In this document: positions 9,111-17,131 of the stretch, piece by piece
Layout of the letters: every line of letters starts with the position of its first letter
How positions within the stretch are numbered: the stretch's first letter is position 1
Origin: Pseudomonas putida
Lineage (GTDB): Bacteria > Pseudomonadota > Gammaproteobacteria > Pseudomonadales > Pseudomonadaceae
DNA length: 64,000 nt
Assembly: GCF_016406145.1 (NCBI RefSeq)
Contig: NZ_CP066306.1
Span: 1,612,001-1,676,000, forward strand
Direction: 5' to 3'
Program-made: the position numbers and the translations under genes
Notes under the pieces: model-generated
Seen by the model: the letters and a program-made list of their open reading frames with translations, nothing else
Database searches by the model: none
Told to the model about the DNA's origin: nothing

Positions 9111-9512
9111 ATGCAAAAGATCGACAAAACCCTTGAAGAATGGCGTGCGATGCTCGACCCGGAGCAGTACCAGGTGTGCCGCCTCAAAGGTACCGAGCGG
9201 CCGTTTACCGGCAAGTACAACAGCGAAAAGCGTGCGGGTACCTACCATTGCATCTGCTGCGACCTGCCGCTGTTCGATTCGAACACGAAATTCGACTCTG
9301 GCTGTGGCTGGCCGAGTTTCTACGCGCCGATCGAAGACAGCGCGATGATCGAGACGCGCGACACCTCCCACGGCATGATCCGCACCGAGGTGACCTGCGC
9401 GCAATGTGACGCCCACCTGGGCCATGTGTTCCCCGACGGCCCGCCACCGACCGGCCTGCGTTACTGCATCAACTCGGTGTGCCTGGACTTCAAACCGCGT
9501 GATGGAGCCTGA
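9111..9512 (+). CDS. msrB: peptide-methionine (R)-S-oxide reductase MsrB
   Basis: Reduces methionine-R-sulfoxide in proteins. The 133-residue enzyme has two zinc CxxC pairs (C47/C50 in YHCICC and C96/C99 in CAQC), the GCGWPSF substrate site, and the catalytic Cys near residue 119 in RYCINS. No obvious upstream resolving Cys other than those in the zinc region is visible. It is followed two bases later by a glutathione peroxidase gene, with which it must be co-transcribed. A GAGGT lies before the start. Confidence 0.95.
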   Translation: MQKIDKTLEEWRAMLDPEQYQVCRLKGTERPFTGKYNSEKRAGTYHCICCDLPLFDSNTKFDSGCGWPSFYAPIEDSAMIETRDTSHGMIRTEVTCAQCDAHLGHVFPDGPPPTGLRYCINSVCLDFKPRDGA

Positions 9513-9514
9513 CC

Positions 9515-10003
9515 ATGGCTGAATCGATGCTGGACATCCCCTGCGTGACCTTGGCCGGTGAACGCAAGGTGCTGGGCGACTTTGCGGGCAAGGCGCTGCT
9601 GGTGGTCAATACCGCCAGCCAGTGCGGCTTCACCCCGCAGTACAAGGGGCTGGAGCACCTGTGGCAGCTTTACCGCGAGCGTGGCCTGGTGGTGCTGGGT
9701 TTCCCGTGCAACCAGTTCGGCAAGCAGGAGCCGGGTGAGGCACGGGAGATCGCGCAGTTCTGCGAGCGTAATTTCGGCGTGAGTTTCCCGCTGTTTCGCA
9801 AGGTGGAGGTCAACGGCCCTGGGGCCCACCCGCTGTTCGTCGAGCTCAAACAGCGCGCCCCGGGCCTGCTCGGGTCGCAGAAGATCAAGTGGAACTTCAC
9901 CAAGTTTCTGCTCGACCCGGCCAGCGGCAAGGTCACGCGTTACGCGCCAACCACCAAGCCGCAGGCACTGGAGGCCGATATCGAGCGCCTGCTCAGCCGC
10001 TAA
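9515..10003 (+). CDS. glutathione peroxidase family (thiol peroxidase)
   Basis: Reduces hydroperoxides. The 162-residue protein has the Cys-containing active site NTASQCGFTPQY (C37), the catalytic Gln in FPCNQFG (Q67), and the Trp/Asn pair in KWNFTKF. A further Cys near residue 83 (QFCERNFG) sits where the resolving Cys of thioredoxin-dependent two-Cys family members lies. So thioredoxin may be the true electron donor. It is coupled to msrB and overlaps the 3' end of the convergent sensor kinase gene by 11 bases. Confidence 0.92.
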   Translation: MAESMLDIPCVTLAGERKVLGDFAGKALLVVNTASQCGFTPQYKGLEHLWQLYRERGLVVLGFPCNQFGKQEPGEAREIAQFCERNFGVSFPLFRKVEVNGPGAHPLFVELKQRAPGLLGSQKIKWNFTKFLLDPASGKVTRYAPTTKPQALEADIERLLSR

Positions 10004-12308
10004 GGGGCACCCAGTGGTCGATCAGCGCCAGTAGCTCTTCACGCCGGAATGGCTTGGCCAGGTAGTCGTTCATGCCCGCCGCCCGGCAGCGTTCGCGCTC
10101 CTCGGGCATGGCGTTGGCAGTCAGGGCGACGATCGGCAGCTCAGGCCAGCGGCCACTCTGGCGGATGCGTCGGCTGGCCTCATAGCCGTCCATCACCGGC
10201 ATGTTGCAGTCCATCAACACCAGGTCGAAGTCTTCCTGCTCGAGCCGTTCCAGCGCCTCGACGCCCTGGGTGGCCACTTGCACCACGCAGCCGAGCTTGG
10301 CCAGCATGCCCTTGGCCACCAGTTGGTTCACCGGATTGTCCTCCACCAACAGAATGCGTGCCCGGCCGTCGGTGGCAGTGAGTGTCGGGATGGCCAGCGG
10401 GTGTTCGGGTGCATGGCCCTGCAGGATGCGGCGCAGCGTCTGATACAAGGCATTGCGTGCCAGGGGGCGGGCCAGCTGATGCAACGGGGCCAGTTGCGCC
10501 GCCTGTTCTGGCGACAGGAAATTGCCGTAGGCCGTCACCAGCAGGATCGGCGCTGTCAGCGAAGGGCGCAGCTGGAACAAGTGGTCCAGGTCGTCGGTGA
10601 TCAACAGGTCGATGGTCCCACCCGCCAGTGCCAGGGCACTGTCATGCCTTGAGTAGCTCAGGCCCCAGCGCGGCAGTACGTCCTGCAGCAGTTCGCCAAG
10701 GCCGCTGGCGGCGTTGCTCAGCGCCACCACGCGGCCCTCCAGCGGCGCAGGTGCAATGGCCTCGGTGTGGGTGGTCAGCGGTAATTCGGCGCTGAAGCAG
10801 CTGCCCAGGCCTGGTTCGGAGCGGATGTGCAGGTGGCCCTGCATGGCTTTGCACAGGTTGCGGGTTAGTGCCAGGCCCAGGCCAGTGCCGCCATATTGGC
10901 GGGTAATGCCGGCGCCGGCCTGTGTGAACGGCTGGAAGATGCGTGCCTGCGCATCTTCGGCAATGCCAATGCCGGTGTCGCGTACTTCCAGGCGCACGCC
11001 GCCGACGATGGTGGTCAGGCACACGTCGACGCGGCCGAATCGTGTGAACTTGAGGGCATTGGACAGCAAATTGCTCACTACCTGGCGTACCCGGGTGGGG
11101 TCGCCCAATACCGAACTTGGGAAGTCACTGGCGATCAGGCAGGTCAGCTCGACGTTTTGCGCGGCGTTCTGCGATAAAAGGTTGGCGGTGTCCTCCACCA
11201 TCGCGCCCAGGTCGAAGGGGATGCGTTCGAGTTCAAGCTGGCCCGCATCGAACTTGGACAGGTCGAGAATATCGTTGAGCAGTTCCACCAGCACCTTGCC
11301 CGAGTCGTGGGCAATCGATAGCTGCTGGCGCTGCTCACTCTCCAGCGGGCTGTCCAGGGCCAGGGCGATCATGCCGAGCATGCCATTGAGCGGGGTGCGA
11401 ATTTCATGGCTCATGTTGGCCAAGAAGGCTGCACGGGCCTGGGCCATGTCCAGGGCGCGCTGGCGGGCTTGCACCAGCTCTTGGTTGGACTGGCTGAGGC
11501 GGCCGTTGCTGGCCTTGAGCTCTTCGGTGCGGGCCGAAACGATGTCTTCCAGCTCATTGAGGTACTGGGTCAGGCGGTTTTCGGCCGTGCGCCGTTGCTG
11601 GATCTCGGTGGCCATGCTGACCAACTGTTGGTTGGCGACCTTGACCAGCACGCCGATTTCATCGAGTTCGTGGCCCGGGGGGCAATCAAGGCGGGTTTGC
11701 CCGGGGTGGCGGGGGTCGCGGCCGCTGAGTGCGCCGATCACCTTGACCAAAGGTTTGGTCAGCATCATGTAGAACAGAGCCAGGAGGATGCCGGTGAGGA
11801 CCAGGCTGCGGGCAAAGCCGTTGAGTAGCGTGACCCCGGCGCGGTCCAGGAAGCGGCTACCGAAGGCGAAGGTGTCGACGTCCAGGTACAGCGTGCCGAG
11901 ATACTCTTCGGGCATATGGGTGAGGAACAGGCGCTTTTGGAACTGGCGCTGTTCACCGAACAGAAAATCGCTTACCGGCCGGTAGCTGTCCTGCATCCGG
12001 ATGCGCTCGACATCGGCCAATACGGTTTCGTTGTTGTCGATCAAGCGCGCGCGGAACACTGCCGGTGACTGCAGCAGGCCCCGGGTCAGCTCGAGCGCCA
12101 GTTCCGAGTCGATGTTGTAGGCGATGCGCGAGGCCGGGTTGTGGCTGATTTGCAGCAACGCTTCCACTTCACGGTTGATGGATGCGTCTTCACTGGCATA
12201 ATCGATGCCGATCTGGATGAGACTGAGCAATGTTCCCAGTATGAAGCCGACCAGGACTGTCAACCGGGCTTGCTTGTATGACAGGCGATTGGTGAACTTT
12301 ATATCCAT
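9993..12308 (-). CDS. sagS: hybrid sensor histidine kinase, SagS-like
   Basis: A membrane sensor kinase that in P. aeruginosa (SagS) feeds the HptB branch controlling attachment and biofilm entry. The 771-residue protein has a membrane segment near 16-36, a periplasmic region to about 165, and a second membrane segment near 170-190. A HAMP-like linker and coiled coil come next, then HisKA with MSHEIRTPLNG (His near 301), HATPase_c boxes (NLLSNALKF, DTGIGI, GGTGLGLALT), a degenerate second receiver-like stretch, and a receiver with VLMDCNMPVMDGYE (Asp near 700). The start MDIKFTNRL is used rather than a GTG/ATG 42 bases further out. Assignment to SagS rests on this layout plus the neighbouring gpx, msrB, aminotransferase and htpX genes. 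Confidence 0.8.
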   Translation of the reverse strand: MDIKFTNRLSYKQARLTVLVGFILGTLLSLIQIGIDYASEDASINREVEALLQISHNPASRIAYNIDSELALELTRGLLQSPAVFRARLIDNNETVLADVERIRMQDSYRPVSDFLFGEQRQFQKRLFLTHMPEEYLGTLYLDVDTFAFGSRFLDRAGVTLLNGFARSLVLTGILLALFYMMLTKPLVKVIGALSGRDPRHPGQTRLDCPPGHELDEIGVLVKVANQQLVSMATEIQQRRTAENRLTQYLNELEDIVSARTEELKASNGRLSQSNQELVQARQRALDMAQARAAFLANMSHEIRTPLNGMLGMIALALDSPLESEQRQQLSIAHDSGKVLVELLNDILDLSKFDAGQLELERIPFDLGAMVEDTANLLSQNAAQNVELTCLIASDFPSSVLGDPTRVRQVVSNLLSNALKFTRFGRVDVCLTTIVGGVRLEVRDTGIGIAEDAQARIFQPFTQAGAGITRQYGGTGLGLALTRNLCKAMQGHLHIRSEPGLGSCFSAELPLTTHTEAIAPAPLEGRVVALSNAASGLGELLQDVLPRWGLSYSRHDSALALAGGTIDLLITDDLDHLFQLRPSLTAPILLVTAYGNFLSPEQAAQLAPLHQLARPLARNALYQTLRRILQGHAPEHPLAIPTLTATDGRARILLVEDNPVNQLVAKGMLAKLGCVVQVATQGVEALERLEQEDFDLVLMDCNMPVMDGYEASRRIRQSGRWPELPIVALTANAMPEERERCRAAGMNDYLAKPFRREELLALIDHWVPLSG

Positions 12309-12426
12309 GAGTCCCGAGCCGGTTTCACGTCCCTTGCGCTGCGCAAGCATAGCCGATCAGCCACGGCTGCTGGTGGGCCTGTCGCACATTCAGCTTCAAA
12401 CTTCACCTGTCTTGCTAGGAGTCGTC

Positions 12427-13314
12427 ATGGACGCCCGCTTGAATGCTTTTCTGGAACGCGCAGAGTCCGTGCTGGCGCGCCTTGAGCCGCTGTTGCCGGC
12501 ACCGCGTCCGGACATCGACTGGAACACCACGCTGGCCGCCCGCTGGCAGCGCGATGGCCGTACCGGCTACTTGATGCCGCTGCACGTCAGCCTGGACATC
12601 CGCCTGACCGACCTGATCGGCGTCGACAAGCAACGTGACCAGCTGGGCCGCAATACCCATCAGTTCATCAACGGCCTGCCAGCCAACCACGCGCTGCTGT
12701 GGGGCTCGCGTGGCACGGGCAAATCGTCGCTGGTGCGCGCGCTGCTGGCCGAACATGCAGCAGCCGGCCTGCGCCTGATCGAGATCGAGCGTGACCATCT
12801 GGCTGATTTGCCGCGTGTGGTCGAGCAACTGCAGAAACTGCCGCAACGTTTCGTCCTGTTCTGCGATGACCTGTCGTTCGAAGCCGGGGAGGGCGACTAC
12901 CGGGTGCTCAAGAGCGTGCTCGACGGCTCGCTGGAGCAGGCGCCGGACAACGTGCTGTTGTACGCCACCTCCAACCGTCGCCACCTGGTGCCGGAGAAAG
13001 AGAGTGACAACGAAAACTGGAAGCGCGTCGACGGCGAACTGCACCCCAGCGAGGCGGTGGAAGACAAGATCGCCTTGTCCGACCGTTTTGGCCTGTGGCT
13101 GTCGTTCTACCCGTTCACCCAGGAGCATTTCCTCGATGTGGTCGAGCATTGGATAGGCCAGCTGGCGCGTTCTGCCGGCCTGGCCTGGCAGCGTGACGAA
13201 GCACTCGACATCCTCGCCGTGCGCTGGGCCACCGGCCGCGGCAACCGTAATGGCCGTTGTGCCTACCAGTTCGCCCGTTATTGGGTGGGGCTGCAATTGT
13301 TGGAGCAGAAATAA
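12427..13314 (+). CDS. DUF815-family P-loop ATPase
   Basis: A 295-residue AAA-like ATPase. Walker A is GSRGTGKS (93-100), Walker B lies in RFVLFCDDLSF (141-151), the sensor-like TSNRRHLVPE follows, and the late block GRGNRNGRCAYQFARYW is typical of DUF815. The family is widespread and its client is not known. A TAGGAG lies before the ATG. The stop codon abuts the ATG of msrC (TAA-ATG), indicating translational coupling. The gene is divergent from the sensor kinase, with a 118-base gap. Confidence 0.85.
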   Translation: MDARLNAFLERAESVLARLEPLLPAPRPDIDWNTTLAARWQRDGRTGYLMPLHVSLDIRLTDLIGVDKQRDQLGRNTHQFINGLPANHALLWGSRGTGKSSLVRALLAEHAAAGLRLIEIERDHLADLPRVVEQLQKLPQRFVLFCDDLSFEAGEGDYRVLKSVLDGSLEQAPDNVLLYATSNRRHLVPEKESDNENWKRVDGELHPSEAVEDKIALSDRFGLWLSFYPFTQEHFLDVVEHWIGQLARSAGLAWQRDEALDILAVRWATGRGNRNGRCAYQFARYWVGLQLLEQK

Positions 13315-13797
13315 ATGATCGACCTCAATGCCAGTGGCGCCGGCCTCGACGGCTATGACCTGCTGGCTGCGCAAGTGCAGGCACTGTTCGCCGACGAGCG
13401 TGACTTCATTGCCAATGCCGCGCAGTTTTCGGCGTTTTTGTACAACCAGGTGGACGACCTGAACTGGGCCGGGTTCTACCTCAACCGTAATGAAGAGCTG
13501 GTGCTTGGCCCGTTCCAGGGCCAGGTGGCCTGTGTGCGCATTCCGTTCAGCCGCGGCGTGTGCGGTGCGGCGGCGGCCACTCGGCAGACCCAGCGTGTGG
13601 AAGACGTGCACGCCTTCGCTGGGCATATTGCCTGTGACAGCGCATCCAATAGTGAGTTGGTGATTCCGCTGGTGAAGGAGGGCAGGCTGATTGGTGTGCT
13701 GGACCTGGACAGCCCGAAGCTGGCGCGCTTCAGTGAGGCGGACCAGCGGGGGCTGGAGCGGTTGGCGGCGGTCTTCCTGGAGTTGACCGACTGCTAG
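13315..13797 (+). CDS. msrC: free methionine-(R)-sulfoxide reductase (GAF domain)
   Basis: Reduces free Met-R-sulfoxide. The whole 160-residue protein is one GAF domain of the fRMsr (YebR) type. The three conserved cysteines are at about C73 (VACVRIPF), C83 (GVCGAAAA) and C107 (HIACDSASNSE), and the acidic VLDLDSP block is present. It starts directly at the stop of the DUF815 ATPase. A REP element follows. With msrB 4 kb away, this stretch carries two methionine-sulfoxide repair routes. Confidence 0.93.
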   Translation: MIDLNASGAGLDGYDLLAAQVQALFADERDFIANAAQFSAFLYNQVDDLNWAGFYLNRNEELVLGPFQGQVACVRIPFSRGVCGAAAATRQTQRVEDVHAFAGHIACDSASNSELVIPLVKEGRLIGVLDLDSPKLARFSEADQRGLERLAAVFLELTDC

Positions 13798-13826
13798 TCA
13801 GCGTTATCAGGGCTGCTGCGCAGCCC

Positions 13827-13880
13827 ATCGCCGGCAAGCTGGCTCCTACAGGAGCTGCACTTTATCTGTGGCTTGCCGGC
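13827..13880. repeat. REP element with a partial inverted mate
   Basis: ATCGCCGGCAAGCTGGCTCC at 13827-13846 is a one-mismatch REP core. GCTTGCCGGC at 13871-13880 is a short piece of the opposite arm. They sit between two convergent genes and could form a terminator-like fold. Confidence 0.65.
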
Positions 13881-13890
13881 GTTGCTCACA

Positions 13891-14658
13891 TCAATCGTAA
13901 ATGACCCGCTTTTTCCAGGTCTCTTCCTGGTCTGTCTTGAGCCCCTGGGTCAGTGCGTTTTCGTCATTCTCGGCCGGCTCCATCTGGTCCAGCACTTGGG
14001 CATTGGCCCGGGCCAGCAGTTTCTCCAGGTAGGTCAGCTGCTCTTCATAAACCTTGGGTTCAGGCTGTTTGCGCAAATACTGCACACCGCGCTCGAACGC
14101 TAGGCGCGCCTGGCCTGGCTGCTCTTGCTGCAAAGCCTGTTGGCCCAGGTTGTTGAAGAACTCGATGTGCAGCAGCACCAGCAGGTGGCGAATCTCCTTC
14201 ACCCAGTGCTTGCCCTCGATCGTTTGCAGGACGTTTTCCTGGGTGGCCTTGACGATCTGCGTGTGCAACGCCTCCAGCAAGAAGCGCACATCCTTGGCCT
14301 TGGCCTCGGTGTGGATCGGGCTGGGCGGGTTGTTCACCGGGATTCGCTCGCCTTGGGCAACCAGACCTTCCAGCTCTGCGATGCGTGCTTTGAGTTCGGC
14401 ATTGTTCTTGTCCAGCGCCAGTTGCCGCTGATTGAGGTTGAGCTCCAGGCGCGTGAGCAACAGCTTGAGCGCCGGGGTCATGAACTGGCCGGGGAAGGTC
14501 TCGGTGATTTCGCCACAGCGGCGTACGCGGTCGGCGAGTTCGATCTTCAGCCGCGCGCGCTCCAGTTTGCTGTTCTCGACCACGTTGTTGAGGTAGCCGA
14601 TCACGATCAGCAACGCGATACCCGCAACGATGAGCAGTGTGATCAGAAGTGGTGTCAC
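13891..14658 (-). CDS. conserved hypothetical membrane-anchored coiled-coil protein
   Basis: A 255-residue protein of unknown function that starts with GTG (GAGG eight bases upstream). It opens with one membrane segment, PLLITLLIVAGIALLIVIGY (3-22). A charged region rich in heptad-like Leu/Lys/Glu follows (about 70-110), then a helical C-terminal half with a TPR-like stretch (LAFERGVQYLRK). The likely topology is N-terminal anchor with a cytoplasmic helical body. It stands alone beside the tRNA array, where pseudomonads commonly carry a similar gene. Confidence 0.75.
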   Translation of the reverse strand: MTPLLITLLIVAGIALLIVIGYLNNVVENSKLERARLKIELADRVRRCGEITETFPGQFMTPALKLLLTRLELNLNQRQLALDKNNAELKARIAELEGLVAQGERIPVNNPPSPIHTEAKAKDVRFLLEALHTQIVKATQENVLQTIEGKHWVKEIRHLLVLLHIEFFNNLGQQALQQEQPGQARLAFERGVQYLRKQPEPKVYEEQLTYLEKLLARANAQVLDQMEPAENDENALTQGLKTDQEETWKKRVIYD

Positions 14659-14873
14659 CGTTTACGCCTCATCAGGAAGTTTTACATTGTGAGTGTAGCG
14701 AACAGGCCAGCCAGGGCGCCACGTGACTCTGTGTCGGCTCGTCGCCGGATTTCTCCAGTGATGGCACTTTGCGTTCAGCCCGCCAGAAAATCAACGCCAA
14801 TCCTTGGGCACGCCTTTCGAGCACCCTATATAGAGAGCGAAGTCATTGATTTAAATAAATTTCTAGAAAAGGG

Positions 14874-14902
14874 TTGACGACCTTTCAAGGCATCCATAGA
14901 AT
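14874..14902 (+). promoter_or_regulatory. sigma70 promoter of the tRNA array
   Basis: TTGACG (14874-14879) and TAGAAT (14897-14902) are separated by exactly 17 bases, followed by a GC-rich GCGCGCC discriminator of the kind found in stringently controlled stable-RNA promoters. The transcript would begin about 68 bases before the first tRNA. The 318-base gap upstream (14659-14976) shows no other gene. Confidence 0.85.
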
Positions 14903-14976
14903 GCGCGCCACTTGCAGCGTAAAGCACACAGCTAAACGCAGCAGGGAGTGAAAGCAGGCAGTAATGCTTGTAGCGT

Positions 14977-15052
14977 GTCCCCTTCGTCTAGTGGCCTAGG
15001 ACACCGCCCTTTCACGGCGGTAACAGGGGTTCGAGTCCCCTAGGGGACGCCA
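14977..15052 (+). tRNA. tRNA-Glu (TTC)
   Basis: 76 bases with acceptor GTCCCCT pairing AGGGGAC, the anticodon arm CCGCCCTTTCACGGCGG with anticodon TTC, a GGTTCGAGTCC T-arm, and an encoded CCA end. It is the first of five tRNAs in one array. Confidence 0.97.
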
Positions 15053-15054
15053 TT

Positions 15055-15130
<76 letters not shown>

Positions 15131-15221
15131 GTTTCTCCGGCAGCGCCTTACGGCGGGGCAGGAAAAGAAAACCCAGGCTGAATCGTGAGGTTCAAATCTG
15201 GTGCACTGAAAAGTGTTGTGT

Positions 15222-15297
15222 GTCCCCTTCGTCTAGTGGCCTAGGACACCGCCCTTTCACGGCGGTAACAGGGGTTCGAGTCCCCTAGGGGACGCCA
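15222..15297 (+). tRNA. tRNA-Glu (TTC), second copy
   Basis: Identical by eye to the copy at 14977-15052, including the CCA end. Confidence 0.97.
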
Positions 15298-15300
15298 TTT

Positions 15301-15376
<76 letters not shown>

Positions 15377-15461
15377 GTTTAAATACTGTGGCGTCTATGC
15401 GGTGCAGTGGTGGTGAAGGTCGTCAAGACGCTTCACGCCGAAAGCGGTAAAGCTTCACAAT

Positions 15462-15537
<76 letters not shown>

Positions 15538-15541
15538 ATTT

Positions 15542-15574
15542 AAAAAACCACCCCTTCTGGGGTGGTTTTTTTTT
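15542..15574. terminator. bidirectional terminator between the tRNA array and the accessory block
   Basis: A perfect 13-bp stem AAAAAACCACCCC (15542-15554) pairs with 15559-15571 around a TTCT loop, with T runs on both strands. It ends the tRNA transcript and also the minus-strand Ig-like gene, whose stop is ten bases away. Confidence 0.93.
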
Positions 15575-15583
15575 GCCTTCAAT

Positions 15584-17050
15584 TTACCAGTTGTACTTGC
15601 ACATACGGGAACGGTATCCAGCTGCTTTTGTTGTCCACGCTGAGAAGGCCTCGACCTCCAGCCACGTGTTGAGAGCGAACACCCCCAGCGCCGCAGGGGT
15701 TACCGTGCCCACAGTCATGGCGCCGGTTGGCGAAGGTACCGGGGTCGCGTCGGCGACCACGACGGGCTGGTTGCTACCATCGTTTCGCTTGCCGGTGATG
15801 TGCAGCCTGACGAACTGGCCAGTATCCCTGAGGGACCAGCCGGTCGGCAGGGTAAAGGTGGCTTGCATACCCATTGCGCTCAGGCTCAGCTTGTCACCCT
15901 GGATCGCAACACTTTGCGGGTGGGGTAAGTTGCGCGGGGCTTGCACCTTCAACGCGTGAGGCCGGGAGGCATGATCTACGCCGCGGCGGGTCACTTCGAA
16001 ATACAGCACAAGCTCGCTGCCCATGCGGGCTGCAACGTTTGCCTTGGGTATGGAGCACTCAATGGCACCGGGAACCACTTCGACAGGTGCGTCATAGGCA
16101 CCGTGATCCCCCGGGTTTCCCCAGTACACCGTCACGGTGTCAGTCGATTCGAAGCGGTTGTCGGCTTTGATGACGATGGTTGCACCCGTCAAGGCCCGCG
16201 CCGGGTCAAGCGTGCTGCTTTCGCCGGTGCTGCCGGTTTCTTTCAGGTAGGGTGCGGAGAAATTTGTCGGCAGTGGTGTTGGCTTGGCGTCCAGGGTGAC
16301 GGCCTGCGAGCGCTGTACGGGCGTGCCTGCACGGTCCTGAACCGTGTAGTGGGCGTAGCGCGTGCCGTCTCCCATGTCACGGATGTGCCTGCCCGGGAAT
16401 ATGATTGTCAGCGGCTGGTCGATGTCCTTCAGTGCCAAGGTCCGGTTGCCGGCCTGGTCCATGCCGCCGGGTGTAGTGGACCAGTACCAGGTCAGTACGT
16501 CACCTGGGCTGATGCCCATGTAAAGGGGGATGGTGGCCTCAAGCTCTTCACCGTGTGCTACCAGGTAGGCGTCCGTGACACCGTCGCGGAGCACCTCGGG
16601 GTCGAATATCTGCGTGTTGGTGGCGGGTAGCTCGGGGGGCGTCCTGTCGATGGTGATGGTGAAGGGAGGGCTCATCGTAAAGTTGCCGTTGTAAAGCATC
16701 ACCCTGTATTTCAGGGTGTGCTCCCCTTCGCTGAGCAACAGGTTTTGCGGTACATGGAGGAACAGTTCATCCTCGGGTACCGGTGCCGTCCACGATTTTT
16801 CATCGACCTGGTCATTATCCCAGTAAAGCGTCAAGGTTTCCGGCTCTGCGGGCGAGGGGAGCGAGTTCTCCCACATTTCGAATTCGACCTTCAGGGGCTG
16901 CTGCGTGGCGCCGTAATGCAGCAAATTGATTTCGCCACCTTCGATGTCTGGCAGCAGTGCTTCTATCCGAGGCGGGGCGAGATCGCTGGCTTGGGCCGTA
17001 TGCCCTTTGAAACGGGCCAGAAGTGAACGCATCAAGGTAATCAACGGCAT
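15584..17050 (-). CDS. Ig-like repeat protein of the accessory block (488 aa)
   Basis: A 488-residue protein that I cannot assign to a named family. It starts MPLITLMRSLL after a CTGGAGA site; there is no clear signal peptide. From about residue 30 it consists of beta-rich segments of roughly 100 residues with recurring patterns: VTLYWDN or TWYW before Pro-rich edges, TITIDRTPPELP, and YTVQDRAG. This resembles tandem Ig/FN3-like domains. The last ~110 residues (LSLSAMGMQATFTLP, GQFVRLHITGK) align by eye with the end of the plus-strand protein at 27252-29105 (LSEVGASVEFYL, GQRVRVFVRGK). A structural or binding role is likely; function is unknown. Confidence 0.7.
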   Translation of the reverse strand: MPLITLMRSLLARFKGHTAQASDLAPPRIEALLPDIEGGEINLLHYGATQQPLKVEFEMWENSLPSPAEPETLTLYWDNDQVDEKSWTAPVPEDELFLHVPQNLLLSEGEHTLKYRVMLYNGNFTMSPPFTITIDRTPPELPATNTQIFDPEVLRDGVTDAYLVAHGEELEATIPLYMGISPGDVLTWYWSTTPGGMDQAGNRTLALKDIDQPLTIIFPGRHIRDMGDGTRYAHYTVQDRAGTPVQRSQAVTLDAKPTPLPTNFSAPYLKETGSTGESSTLDPARALTGATIVIKADNRFESTDTVTVYWGNPGDHGAYDAPVEVVPGAIECSIPKANVAARMGSELVLYFEVTRRGVDHASRPHALKVQAPRNLPHPQSVAIQGDKLSLSAMGMQATFTLPTGWSLRDTGQFVRLHITGKRNDGSNQPVVVADATPVPSPTGAMTVGTVTPAALGVFALNTWLEVEAFSAWTTKAAGYRSRMCKYNW

Positions 17051-17093
17051 GGTTTGATCTCCAGATATAAACGAGCACCGGGTGTTGCCCTGA

Positions 17094-17124
17094 ACCCTGC
17101 GGGCGCCGGCCGGCGCCGCAGGGT
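17094..17124. terminator. GC-rich hairpin downstream of the autotransporter
   Basis: ACCCTGC plus GGCGCCGG pairs with CCGGCGCC plus GCAGGGT, a stem of about 15 bp with one bulged base. It lies eight bases after the autotransporter stop on the minus strand. There is no T run, so termination is likely weak or the hairpin stabilises the mRNA end. Confidence 0.45.
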
Positions 17125-17131
17125 GGTCCAA

